Of a DNA stretch of 64,000 nucleotides, positions 33,443 to 42,057 are shown piece by piece. The first letter of the stretch is position 1, and the number at the start of each line of letters is the position of its first letter. The stretch comes from JACKJA01 sp050297015 (lineage in GTDB: Bacteria; Pseudomonadota; Alphaproteobacteria; Micavibrionales; Micavibrionaceae): assembly GCA_050297015.1 (NCBI GenBank), contig JBNKRZ010000024.1:62001-126000 (forward strand). The letters are read 5' to 3'. The notes below the pieces were generated by a model. That model did not search any database. It was not told where the DNA came from and saw only the letters and a list, made by a program, of their open reading frames with translations. Both the position numbers and the translations under genes were made by a program.

Positions 33443-35134
33443 TTAGCCGTTGGCCATCTTTGGCGCGGGGTCCTCTGGTTTTCTAGGCAGTGCTGTTGCA
33501 GCAAAATTCAAAAAGCTTTGCGCGTATGCCAACCCCAAAGCACCTGTATATCCATCTGAAATGGCAACGCCATTTCGTGTAACTCTGCGCTTAAATTGTG
33601 GAGATTGCGTTTGACCTTTAACTGAGTTTCTAGCCACTTTAGCCAGTTCGTTTGCCAAATCACCCTGCATAAATTTTTGAAGGCTAGTCAGATCGCCAAC
33701 TGCCCGTATAGTTAAGCCAAAGCCCTGTCGAGTAAAATCATCCAGACTGTCCCACTCCACAACTTCCGGACGATATCTGTTAGCACCTTCTTCGGCCCGA
33801 ATGGCGTTTTCCAAAAGATAGTTAACGACATCTCCTGGGGAGCGACCGCTACGACCATTGTCTATATCTGTATATATAGCCACTTCGTATTTTTCAGCCT
33901 TACTGGGCAAAGACCTTAGGTGCAAAACATGTATAACATGCAAATCCTCTAATTCTACTTCGACGGTGACAGGTTCCCCTCGATTCTCAAGACTTATTTC
34001 CCTTGCTTCGAGATTTTGCGCCCATTCACGGTAGCAACGGACAACCTCATCTTCTTTTTCTTGTTGCAAAGCAGGAATTCGTTTTTCCAAAGCTTCTAAT
34101 TCTTCTTTTCGTCCAACGATCCTTCTCTCTAAGTTTTCCAATTCAGTTCGTTTTTGATCTACACTCTCAATATATTTTTTAACAGAAGCTCTTTCTTTCT
34201 TTTTATAAGAATCCATTTCTCCGCGGGCCGTGCTCCAAGCTGCCTGTATATCAAGGTCAGTTTTTTTTCTCTTTTGTCGAAGCTCCTCATCGACATTTTG
34301 TTCTTGTTCTTTCAGAAGTTTTTCTCTGCGGGCAATGGCATCAACCTGTTCTTGTTGAAGAGAGGTATACTGATTAAGAGCATCTTGTACCTGAGATAGC
34401 TGCGCATTTATTGAGCCTTCAATTCTTTGATAACGGTCGGTTATAGTTAACACTTGAAAAACTTGTCTCAACTGCTCACGAGACCAGAAAAAGCCGTCTT
34501 TTTGTGGAGGAGTGGAAAGCTTACTAATAGCAGAAAGTTCTGCGGCAATACGTTCCAAAAGAGGTGATGTATCAGAAAAACCCTCTTTTGCACTATCCAT
34601 CATCTGCCGAAGCTCTGCAGGATCCATATCCTGTAATCCGGCTTTAGAGCGCAAACGGGAAAAAATTATATTCAGACGCTTTTTTTCTGCCTCTGAAGAT
34701 GCAAGGGCAGCTTGGTATTCAGCAATAATCTCATCACGTTTTCTGATCTCTTCCAGCAAATCATTATCGGCCTCAGTAGAATCTCCAGCAAACGCCTGTG
34801 CAAGCTCGGCACAGCTTATGCCTTCCTTTTTCAAAAACCTTAAAAATCCGCGGATTGCGGCATGGTGTTCTGCATCAGGCTGAGTAAAATTTCCTATGCG
34901 AGCAAAAGTTTTGATAATACGGCTGTTAAAATTTTCGTATTTTTCAAGATCTTTTGAGAGAGTTCGAAAATCTATCCCTAAAATCTCCAAGCATGTTGCA
35001 CACTCGGCAACAAGGTTGAACACGGCTTTCTGATCGTCAAGGTTTACATCATCTAAAGCCGAAAAGTACTCGACAAAACGGCTGCGGTAATAACCCGCAT
35101 CTTTTTCCTCTTTATCACCATCGGAAGTAGCCAT
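33443..35134 (-). CDS. Long coiled-coil protein of the vWA operon
   Basis: The 563-residue protein has a globular helical N-terminus (1-120), a long coiled coil (about 130-165 and 225-365, e.g. DAIARREKLLKEQEQNVDEE) and a C-terminal domain. The latter contains VTVEVELEDLHVIHVLHLRS, EVAIYTDIDNGRSGRSPGDV and GDLTSLQKFMQGDLANELAK. It has no Walker motifs, so it is not an SMC-type ATPase. It starts 7 bases after the vWA gene, so the two are translated together. A structural or sensing role within the three-gene operon is inferred; the family is unknown to me. Confidence 0.6.
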   Translation of the reverse strand: MATSDGDKEEKDAGYYRSRFVEYFSALDDVNLDDQKAVFNLVAECATCLEILGIDFRTLSKDLEKYENFNSRIIKTFARIGNFTQPDAEHHAAIRGFLRFLKKEGISCAELAQAFAGDSTEADNDLLEEIRKRDEIIAEYQAALASSEAEKKRLNIIFSRLRSKAGLQDMDPAELRQMMDSAKEGFSDTSPLLERIAAELSAISKLSTPPQKDGFFWSREQLRQVFQVLTITDRYQRIEGSINAQLSQVQDALNQYTSLQQEQVDAIARREKLLKEQEQNVDEELRQKRKKTDLDIQAAWSTARGEMDSYKKKERASVKKYIESVDQKRTELENLERRIVGRKEELEALEKRIPALQQEKEDEVVRCYREWAQNLEAREISLENRGEPVTVEVELEDLHVIHVLHLRSLPSKAEKYEVAIYTDIDNGRSGRSPGDVVNYLLENAIRAEEGANRYRPEVVEWDSLDDFTRQGFGLTIRAVGDLTSLQKFMQGDLANELAKVARNSVKGQTQSPQFKRRVTRNGVAISDGYTGALGLAYAQSFLNFAATALPRKPEDPAPKMANG

Positions 35135-35141
35135 TTGCTTT

Positions 35142-35903
35142 TTATCCGTGGCTTGGGCCTGTCAAACGCAGAAGACCACCCTGTTCAAGCGCTTTGGCTC
35201 CCTTGTTCCCTTGTGCGAGCAGTTTTTGGAATGCTTGTGGTCCATCTACAATATGAGTGAATAACGCATTTACCAGGTCGTCCAGAGGCATATTTGGCCC
35301 AAACTCCACACAAGTACCTCCTGTGACTTCAGAGACCATCCTATATATGTACTGCCCACTGCTATCATTCCCTTCATGAAAGGCGTGAACGGGAATGTCT
35401 AGTTCAGCAAGTTTTTCAGCAGCGTTTCTGATAGAAGATTCGTGTTCCTCGCAACAATCACCAACCATAATTACCGCGCGGGGAAGTCTTAATCCTTCTT
35501 CTCCCAAACACGTCTCCAATCCGGAAGCGATGCGCGTATGTCCTGCCATACAGCTTATTTCAGCCATTTTTGCTTTGGCTGTTAATCCATCCGTAAATGC
35601 ACCAAGCCTCTCAACTTCACCTCCGCGATGGACAGTAATGCCAACTCGGATATTTTTACGGGCTGAGGAATATTTACCAATAATTTGCGCCTGCCATTCT
35701 TGAGCCGCAACCCATGTCCATTCCCGGCTTTGCGTAGCGTCAAACAAAAACTCTATAGGTATTGGCTCGTTGGAAACGCTCATATTTGGACGAGCGATTT
35801 CATCTGCTCTTTTGAGAGTACCACCCAATTCGCCTTTTGCCAGAGCCCCCAATCCACCTTTTTTTACTAAGCCTGTGCCTTTTTTAACAACAAGTGATCC
35901 CAT
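35142..35903 (-). CDS. von Willebrand factor A (vWA) domain protein
   Basis: The 253-residue protein starts MGSLVVKK after a GGGAAAAAAT ribosome region; a longer reading would overlap the upstream gene. It has a Gly/Lys-rich start and a vWA domain from about 48: FLFDATQSREWTW gives the D-x-T-x-S form of the metal site (Asp55, Ser59). GHTRIASGLE adds Thr123, and VIMVGDCCEE adds Asp149. The later FHEGNDSSGQYIYRMVSEVT and GGTCVEFGPN resemble alphaproteobacterial vWA proteins that sit near DnaJ-like genes. All MIDAS positions appear intact, so it should bind a divalent metal and a partner protein, probably encoded next door. Confidence 0.75.
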   Translation of the reverse strand: MGSLVVKKGTGLVKKGGLGALAKGELGGTLKRADEIARPNMSVSNEPIPIEFLFDATQSREWTWVAAQEWQAQIIGKYSSARKNIRVGITVHRGGEVERLGAFTDGLTAKAKMAEISCMAGHTRIASGLETCLGEEGLRLPRAVIMVGDCCEEHESSIRNAAEKLAELDIPVHAFHEGNDSSGQYIYRMVSEVTGGTCVEFGPNMPLDDLVNALFTHIVDGPQAFQKLLAQGNKGAKALEQGGLLRLTGPSHG

Positions 35904-35925
35904 GATTTTTTCCCTTTTATTTTCT

Positions 35926-37425
35926 CTAAATGCTTGGTTGCTGACCAAATAGACGGAATCCCCAACCAGTGGGCTGTTCATAGCGCACTGGCCCATCCTC
36001 ATATTTCACACCGTTTTTGATTTCCTGCCGATTACGGTCATAGAAAATAACGCCCGGTATCGGAGGGGCTTCTACGTATGGTGTGTCGGGACGGACATTC
36101 CATGTTGGGCTTTCCGCAAATTCCTGAAAACCCGGCTCTCCGTTCCGGAAAGAATGGGCTACCGCCTTACCAAAAGAGCCGACGAGATAGCCATCATCTG
36201 AAACGTGAGCAATGGATAACTCCATCCCCTGCGCAGAATCAAAGTCAAAGGAGGTTGCATTCGCAATCAGAGTCCCCTCAAAATTCGCTGTCGAAAGGCC
36301 TTGAACCTTATTGGATTCAACGCCAAGCCAAATGGAGCGATTAAATTGCGCATCCGTTACGTCTGTATTGTCTATTTTGAGAGCAATAAGTTTACTTGGA
36401 GCATCCGGTCCAGACGGTGTGAAATCGGCTCGCTTAAGGCTAGATCCGTCAGAAAAACCGCCTTCATTCCAAATAACGCCTTGGAAATTACCATCATCCG
36501 CATTCAAGCTGCTGCATATGGTCACGACATGCTGGCTGTTTTTCCACGAAGAACGAGGCGCGTTAACGCGGTTTATCAAAGACCAGCTGGTCAATCGTGT
36601 ATCATCAAGAATAAGTCCCGGTAAATCGCTGTTTTCTATTAGCGCGCCGGGGATTTCGGTCCCAGCAATCTGGACATTTTCTCCTTCACAGCCTGAGATA
36701 ACCAAGCTGTTAATCCATTCGTAGGAATGGCCGGTTTCTAAATCTGAGCGATTTTGCCTTAATGTATCAAAAAGCCAGCCTCTGTAAGAATCCAAAACTT
36801 TTTCATACAAAATCGGATATGGAATGCGGAAGGGGAAAGCATCTGCTGTTTTTCCAGCAATCGGTAATTCCAGACGCTGTATGTCGGCCAATGCTTGTGG
36901 GTGAATATGGCGTTTTAAGGTCTCCATATTCTGAAGATCAAAAGAAAGGATGGAGGGGGATTCTGTATTAGAAAGTGTCAGATTATCAACACTGCACCCT
37001 TCTAATGTCCAACCAGCCAATACGCTTCCTGTCGCATTAGCCTTGTTCAGTTTTGTACCGGAAAACTGAATGCCCGGTAGGTTGCCCTGAAAACGCTGCC
37101 CGGATAAATCCTCTTTTCCAAAGGTTGCCCGCTGCCCTTGTCCGCGCATATTTCCACGCACAGCGTCAGAAAATGCTTGTTTTGCAAGTTGTTCTACCTC
37201 ATCAGGCTGCAAATGATGGAAAGGGAGGGCACGATAAAAAGCAAGGACGCATTCCTGCACCAATTCATAAGGATATTCAACACGCTCAATATTGTAATGA
37301 AAGAAACCGCCGCGCGTTTGATAGTCTTGGTGGGGGCCTTTTCCTTGGAGCAGTTTCGCCCAAGGTTCCGGATTTGAGGCTACCCAAATCTCGTGTTCTT
37401 TTAGTTTTTGTAACAGATCGCTCAT
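35926..37425 (-). CDS. Pentapeptide-repeat-like protein, first gene of the vWA operon
   Basis: The 499-residue protein begins with a helical domain (1-95). It then has degenerate pentapeptide-like repeats, A(D/N)LxG style, at about 101-153 (FGKEDLSGQRFQGNLPGIQF, then LNKANATGSVLAGWTLEGCS) and again at about 240-400 (ENVQIAGTEIPGALIENSDL). These fold into a right-handed beta prism used for protein-protein contact, sometimes as a DNA mimic. The C-terminal 100 residues are different (PGVIFYDRNRQEIKNGVKYE). It is 22 bases upstream of the vWA gene. The ribosome-site region is duplicated in tandem (see 37427-37456). No enzyme motif is seen. Confidence 0.65.
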   Translation of the reverse strand: MSDLLQKLKEHEIWVASNPEPWAKLLQGKGPHQDYQTRGGFFHYNIERVEYPYELVQECVLAFYRALPFHHLQPDEVEQLAKQAFSDAVRGNMRGQGQRATFGKEDLSGQRFQGNLPGIQFSGTKLNKANATGSVLAGWTLEGCSVDNLTLSNTESPSILSFDLQNMETLKRHIHPQALADIQRLELPIAGKTADAFPFRIPYPILYEKVLDSYRGWLFDTLRQNRSDLETGHSYEWINSLVISGCEGENVQIAGTEIPGALIENSDLPGLILDDTRLTSWSLINRVNAPRSSWKNSQHVVTICSSLNADDGNFQGVIWNEGGFSDGSSLKRADFTPSGPDAPSKLIALKIDNTDVTDAQFNRSIWLGVESNKVQGLSTANFEGTLIANATSFDFDSAQGMELSIAHVSDDGYLVGSFGKAVAHSFRNGEPGFQEFAESPTWNVRPDTPYVEAPPIPGVIFYDRNRQEIKNGVKYEDGPVRYEQPTGWGFRLFGQQPSI

Positions 37426-37426
37426 A

Positions 37427-37456
37427 ATGGTGCCTTGCTTTATGGTGCCTTGCTTT
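37427..37456 (-). repeat. Tandem 15-base duplication just upstream of the pentapeptide gene
   Basis: ATGGTGCCTTGCTTT occurs twice, end to end. On the minus strand this doubles an AAGG-containing ribosome site (GCAAGGCACCAT) ahead of the ATG at 37425. A slippage duplication could change translation of the first gene of the operon. Confidence 0.7.
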
Positions 37457-37869
37457 TCCTCTGGTTTTGAAGCCTTGTCTTTGCGGAGTTTTGACTTCTT
37501 AAACTATCTTTTATGAAAAAGTCAAGTTTTTTACGGAAACTGCCGTACTTTTTTTCGAAGAAATTCCATGACGGCACACTAACAGAAAGACCTGAAGCCA
37601 TCGATCTGCCAGTGTGCTTACATTCCAGCATACCCGAATTGATATGCTGGACGGCTGGGCCTATGGCGCACCAGCCTTGGCAGGCTCCGTACGGGTTCGC
37701 CGCCATCCCTACCGCCGTGCTCGCTCCTTATTTGAGTGTCCCCAAACGGCTTCTCCCACGGTCCCGGCGCTTATCACGGCTCGCACGTGAAAGGATCCCG
37801 GTCTCCTTATGGCCTCTTGAATGGCGGCTACGGTTAAATCTACTGCCTTTGAAAACCGAGCCGCCTGCT
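37457..37869. other. Gene-free region between the cassette and the RepB-like gene
   Basis: The left part (37500-37560) is AT-rich, holds a short ACGG/CCGT hairpin followed by a T-rich run, and likely carries the pentapeptide-operon promoter on the minus strand. The right part (about 37590-37869) is clearly more GC-rich, and reading frames of 88 and 121 codons exist there on either strand, but none has a good ribosome site or natural composition. A structured RNA or a remnant of an older gene end is possible. I cannot support any named feature. Confidence 0.3.
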
Positions 37870-38769
37870 TCAGCTTGACTTCGGATCACCGCCCTTGAGC
37901 GTCATATCGGTGATTTTTTGAAACTCCTCTAAAATATCGGGATAATGTTGCCTCAAAAACCGTTCGACACGCGCATTATCCAGCAAGCGCGCCAAATAGT
38001 TTTTAGTGAATTGTAGCACGAGATTTTTCTGTCCCCGATCATCCTTGATGAGCTTGTATTCACGCGCCAGTTTGTCCATTTCCTCCTGCATGCGTGCGCG
38101 TTTTTCGGAAGACAAACCTCTTTTTACCTTTGGTTTGATAGGATCTGTAAGCTCATCATCTTTTGAGCTTTCCAGCAAAGCCTGGGCGTAGCGCACGGTA
38201 AAATCGTTCATATCGACCATCAGCATAGCGCATTCAATCTGGCGAGCGGGTTTCATTTTCTTCAGATACCGGAACGCAATGGTCGCCACCATCTTATCTT
38301 TGAGCAGATCAATCGCTTCAGGACAGATACCGTCGAGCAGGCTGCGCTTTTGAATGATGCTTTTGACGTTGATATTGAGCGTTCTGGCAATCTTTGCTTC
38401 CGATACGCCGTTTTTCACCATCGTCTGGATCATCTTGTGTTCCTGAATGGGGGCTTTACGGCTGATATATTTGTTATAAGTGAACGCCTCATCGTCGGTC
38501 GAAACCAGACAAACAGCGCTGGTCTCTCCCATCTGTTTCAGGGCTTCGAGGCGCATATGGCCGTCCAGTAGCATATAGCGTTTGGATTTTGAGGATTGCC
38601 TGCTGACCACAAGCGGTTCGATGATGCCGACTTCTTTGATCGAGGAGATGATTTGTTTAAATTTCCGACTTTCGAGATTGGATTTGCTCAACATTTTAAG
38701 CGGCACGATCTGATCTAGATCAAGTTCAATGGTTTCGCCTTCAAAGCCGCTCGTGACATCATCAGACAT
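37870..38769 (-). CDS. ParB/RepB-like protein with RepB C-terminal domain
   Basis: The 299-residue protein has a ParB-type N-terminal domain (about 15-110; LVVSRQSSKSKRYMLLDGHM, RLEALKQMG), then a helix-turn-helix region (GVSEAKIARTLNINVKSIIQ near 124-143). The C-terminal part (KMKPARQIECAMLMVDMNDF) is typical of the RepB plasmid-partition family. Its start overlaps the ParB-like gene by 8 bases, and the same three-gene unit with a serine recombinase is seen in many alphaproteobacterial genomes. Its role may be to bind DNA near the recombination site or control the element rather than partition a plasmid, since no ParA is present. Confidence 0.78.
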   Translation of the reverse strand: MSDDVTSGFEGETIELDLDQIVPLKMLSKSNLESRKFKQIISSIKEVGIIEPLVVSRQSSKSKRYMLLDGHMRLEALKQMGETSAVCLVSTDDEAFTYNKYISRKAPIQEHKMIQTMVKNGVSEAKIARTLNINVKSIIQKRSLLDGICPEAIDLLKDKMVATIAFRYLKKMKPARQIECAMLMVDMNDFTVRYAQALLESSKDDELTDPIKPKVKRGLSSEKRARMQEEMDKLAREYKLIKDDRGQKNLVLQFTKNYLARLLDNARVERFLRQHYPDILEEFQKITDMTLKGGDPKSS

Positions 38770-39655
38770 GGCTGGCCTCCCGCTGCTCGATCATTTCTGC
38801 CAGAGTTTCCGGCATGGTGTTCAGGCTTTCAGCGCGCAGGAGGGTTTTGAAATTCTCGTCCCGCAACAGATTGTAAAAGGACTCGACAGCAATCATCAGC
38901 GTGGCTTCGGTCTTATTGGCCTTCTCGACAAGAGAGCGCATTCTGTCCATCTCGGTTTTAAATTTCTGCACCATCTGCCGTGCAGACAAGGTTTCGCCAT
39001 CCTTGTTTTTGCGAAGGCCGCCGCCTTTCATGCCCTTGCCAAGGCTACGGCGTTTTTCAATCAGGCGCTGTGCGGCCACAAAGCGATTGCCCCTCAAGCC
39101 CTCTTTCTCATAGGCTTCCTGCAGAGCTTTTTGCTCTGCACCCGGGGAGGAAGCAATTTTTATGGCGATACTTAAAGGAATATGGCCTTTTTCAACGGCG
39201 GAGAGCAGACGCTCTTCGCCTTTATTGAGCAGCGATAAAATGCCGGAGACATAAGAATCCGTCAGTCCCGTTTTGCGGGAAATCTCCACCACGCCGTACC
39301 CCTGGCTCTTTAGCAAGTCTATGCCCTTCATCAAATCCATAGCCGTATGCTGCCTTCGCGCCATATTTTCTACCAGGCTCATGACATAGGCGTCTTCTTT
39401 GGAAAGATCATGCCGGACAATGGCCGGAATGCTGTCCTGTCCCAGGGCTATGAAGGATTTTAAACGGCCTTCGCCGCAAACCAGATCATAGCCGTCGCCA
39501 TCATCGGATGGGCGAACCGTTACAGGCTTTTTAAGCCCAACGCTTTCAATATTGCCTTTGACGGCCTGGAAGCTTTTTTCACTGCGGTCGCGTGAATTGA
39601 TGACGGTGATTTTATCAATCGGAATGGTTTTAATCTCATATTTTCGTTTCATCAT
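38762..39655 (-). CDS. ParB-like DNA-binding protein of the recombinase trio
   Basis: The 297-residue protein has a ParB N-terminal domain (about 10-105; VTVRPSDDGDGYDLVCGEGR, LKSFIALG, VENMARRQHTAMDLMKGI) and a helix-turn-helix (GVVEISRKTGLTDSYVSGIL near 117-136). A basic linker and a coiled C-terminus complete it. It overlaps the recombinase by four bases (ATGA) and the RepB-like gene by eight. No ATPase partner lies nearby, so a regulator or accessory factor of recombination is more likely than true partition. Confidence 0.8.
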   Translation of the reverse strand: MMKRKYEIKTIPIDKITVINSRDRSEKSFQAVKGNIESVGLKKPVTVRPSDDGDGYDLVCGEGRLKSFIALGQDSIPAIVRHDLSKEDAYVMSLVENMARRQHTAMDLMKGIDLLKSQGYGVVEISRKTGLTDSYVSGILSLLNKGEERLLSAVEKGHIPLSIAIKIASSPGAEQKALQEAYEKEGLRGNRFVAAQRLIEKRRSLGKGMKGGGLRKNKDGETLSARQMVQKFKTEMDRMRSLVEKANKTEATLMIAVESFYNLLRDENFKTLLRAESLNTMPETLAEMIEQREASHV

Positions 39656-41223
39656 GCGGCCTCCTGTATCGTGATGCGGCGGGTTAAAGAGAAAAAATCT
39701 TCCAGTTCTTCAAAGCGGTAACAATCAAGCGCCAGCCCGTTATTATCGGCCAGCCGCAGTTTGGGGTCTTCAATATCGATGGCAGGCAGAATGTAATAAT
39801 CGAGCGGATGCTCATTGGCCGGATCCATGCGCACAATAATCGTGATATCCGGCTCCAGCCCTGTATCCAAACGAACTTTCCAGCGGTTGCGACCGGCCTT
39901 GGTCTGATGGCAACGGGAAATAACAACCGAGACCTTAACCTCTTCATTCACCACGATCAGATCGGATGTAACCTCTCGGTAGACATGACCGCCCATATCC
40001 TCTATCCGGTGAATAACGCCTTCGGCAATATCGGGATGAAGCCTGCGAATATGGCGGTTGATTTCGATATAGCGTATGTCGCGGCTTGGCGTATAGCCGA
40101 TCATTTTATATGCCTCAATCAGGCTCCCGAAACGGGAGGCGTAGGCGCTGCTGGAAGGCATATCCTCGTTTTCGTCAATCAATATTCCCGACAGCCAGCC
40201 CTGCCGCTCATGCAAAATCCGCAGTTTATCCAGCATCTCTTCATTGGAATATTTGCGGTTGCGTTCACGGATAATACCCTGGGCAAAGTAAAAATAGCTG
40301 GGTTTGATGATGGCCTCAAAAGCATTTTCCTTTTTAACCCATTCCTCTTCAGGGTTATTGATCCGCTTTTCTTTGAGTTTGAAGGAGCGACGGTTGAAAA
40401 CATTGGTGCCGATATATTTCTCGTTTGTCACAATCTGATGGACACTTGCCCGAGTCCAGGGGCGTTCAAAATCAGTTAAAATCTCCCTGCGGTTTAGATC
40501 GGCAGCAATTTGGTTTTCATTCCAACCTTCATCGACAAACATCCTGTAAATCCAGTTTACAATCTCAATTTCTTCTTCCGGCCCTGGCACCAAAATCACA
40601 CGGTCGGTGGTAATGCTTTTATGCTCCCCAATATCAAGCTGGCCTTTGGGGTTACGGTTTTCGTCAATCAGCATACGGCGCAGGCCAAATCCGGCCGGTC
40701 CGCCCTGCCGGAATCCGCGTTCAACATGGTGACACTGGCCGTTAAAGACCTTGGAGGATAATTCGCGGCTGTATTCCGCCGCCATGGTGCGTTTGACGGT
40801 TTTGACCAGCTCGGAAATGGGAGAGCCGTCATTCGTAAACTGCTCGGCTACGTAATGAACTTCCAGCCCCGCAAGGCGGCAAATATGCTCGTAATGCGCG
40901 CTTTCGTCCGTGCGCTGAAACCGTCCCCAGCGGGAAACGTCATAGACCAGCAGAAGAGAAAAATCGAGATCAGCTTCCTTGTTTTCAACATCGGCAATCA
41001 GTTTTTGAAAAGAATGGCGTCCCGTTGCGACCACGCCGCTCTTGCCTTCATCGGCATAGGTGCAAACGATCTCAATATCGTTTTTCTCAGCATAGGCTCT
41101 GATAATTTTTTCCTGAATTTCGGTGGAGCATTCCTGCCTCGGATCTGACATCCGCAAATACATTGCGGCCTTCTTTCCACCCACGGCCTGCCCGCCGCTT
41201 CCCTGATTACGCTCGTTGTACAT
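39652..41223 (-). CDS. Large serine recombinase
   Basis: The 523-residue protein has an N-terminal resolvase domain (about 18-165): MYLRMSDPRQ with nucleophile Ser26, YADEGKSG, LLVYDVSRWGR with its Arg, and FTNDGSPISELVKTVKRTMA. A recombinase domain follows (QGGPAGFGLRRMLIDENRNP, NQIAADLNRREILTDFERPW), then an extended C-terminal region with no clear zinc ribbon. It would integrate or invert DNA between short att sites. The start at 41223 has no strong ribosome site. It faces a divergent regulator across a 199-base region full of inverted repeats, which may include its recombination site. Confidence 0.88.
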   Translation of the reverse strand: MYNERNQGSGGQAVGGKKAAMYLRMSDPRQECSTEIQEKIIRAYAEKNDIEIVCTYADEGKSGVVATGRHSFQKLIADVENKEADLDFSLLLVYDVSRWGRFQRTDESAHYEHICRLAGLEVHYVAEQFTNDGSPISELVKTVKRTMAAEYSRELSSKVFNGQCHHVERGFRQGGPAGFGLRRMLIDENRNPKGQLDIGEHKSITTDRVILVPGPEEEIEIVNWIYRMFVDEGWNENQIAADLNRREILTDFERPWTRASVHQIVTNEKYIGTNVFNRRSFKLKEKRINNPEEEWVKKENAFEAIIKPSYFYFAQGIIRERNRKYSNEEMLDKLRILHERQGWLSGILIDENEDMPSSSAYASRFGSLIEAYKMIGYTPSRDIRYIEINRHIRRLHPDIAEGVIHRIEDMGGHVYREVTSDLIVVNEEVKVSVVISRCHQTKAGRNRWKVRLDTGLEPDITIIVRMDPANEHPLDYYILPAIDIEDPKLRLADNNGLALDCYRFEELEDFFSLTRRITIQEAA

Positions 41224-41246
41224 TTATTATTAGCCCGTTTCCCCAA

Positions 41247-41322
41247 GCAAATCCGAAGGATTTGCGGTTCTTCTTTTAAAAACCGATCAGATTCACGTGG
41301 GCTTTGCCCACGATCTGATCGG
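41247..41322. promoter_or_regulatory. Two strong inverted repeats in the recombinase/regulator gap
   Basis: GCAAATCC and GGATTTGC (41247-41265) form an 8-base stem with a GAA loop. A longer two-part palindrome at 41283-41322 pairs CCGATCAGAT with ATCTGATCGG and, inside it, CGTGGGC with GCCCACG around TTT. A weaker CCAGGGT/ACCCTTGG pair follows near 41355. Neither main hairpin has a T-run, so they are more likely operator or recombination sites than terminators. Confidence 0.55.
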
Positions 41323-41422
41323 GCCGTTAACTCGCTGCCAATGCTGATAATGACCCAGGGTAAAACCCTTGGATCGCCTGCATAACTGCTTCTTTTTGCA
41401 TCATAAAGAAAGGAGCATACAT

Positions 41423-42004
41423 ATGTCTTTGCGTAAAACAGACCGGGTTTTTCACACCCGTAATCAGGAACTATCCAACAAGAAACTGGCTGAAATTATT
41501 GCAGGCGCGCTGCGTTCGGATTTTGGCGATTTGTACTCGTCGGTCAAGGAGATTGACAGGGCGACAGGCATCAAATTCAACACCGTGAAAAAATGGTATG
41601 AGGCAAGCACAGTGCCGTCTCTGCGGCATTTTTTATTGCTGCTTGAATGCAGTCCATCGCTGCGGGAATTTATTCTGTGTTATTTATTCGGAGAAGATAT
41701 TCTGGATGATCTGGCATTAATTTCAAGTGTAGATCCAAGCTGTCCCGTCTGTGAAAACAGCAGTGATTTGAAGCCTGAAAATGTCCCTATAAATGTCCCA
41801 ATAAAATTGAACGAACGGCAAAAATGGTTTCTGCTAAGGTTAAAACATGATCAAATTTCAGCGCAGCATCTTGCTCAGCACTGGAGCATCGACATCAAAA
41901 CCGCCCGCAGGGATATTAAAACGCTCAAAGATGCTGGGATGATCCGTTTCACCGGATCCCGAAAGACAGGGCGGTATGAGATTATTCAGCGTGATGAATA
42001 TTGA
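41423..42004 (+). CDS. Two-headed DNA-binding regulator
   Basis: The 193-residue protein has an N-terminal helix-turn-helix (SVKEIDRATGIKFNTVKKWY near 40-59) with helices around it. A Cys-Pro linker (SCPVCE) leads to a C-terminal winged helix (QHLAQHWSIDIKTARRDIKT near 150-169). A GAAAGGAG site precedes the ATG by 8 bases. Its divergence from the serine recombinase across paired hairpins suggests that it regulates that operon or its own. No family name can be given beyond HTH. Confidence 0.65.
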   Translation: MSLRKTDRVFHTRNQELSNKKLAEIIAGALRSDFGDLYSSVKEIDRATGIKFNTVKKWYEASTVPSLRHFLLLLECSPSLREFILCYLFGEDILDDLALISSVDPSCPVCENSSDLKPENVPINVPIKLNERQKWFLLRLKHDQISAQHLAQHWSIDIKTARRDIKTLKDAGMIRFTGSRKTGRYEIIQRDEY

Positions 42005-42057
42005 CAGTTTTTCTTCGGCAGGCATGTCTGACAATTTAAGCTATGAAAGGGTTTATA

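Noticed and set aside
37440..37878. Frames of 88 (minus) and 121 (plus) codons before the RepB-like gene.
   Set aside because: No good ribosome sites, unnatural composition and mutual overlap. Kept only as a gene-free region.
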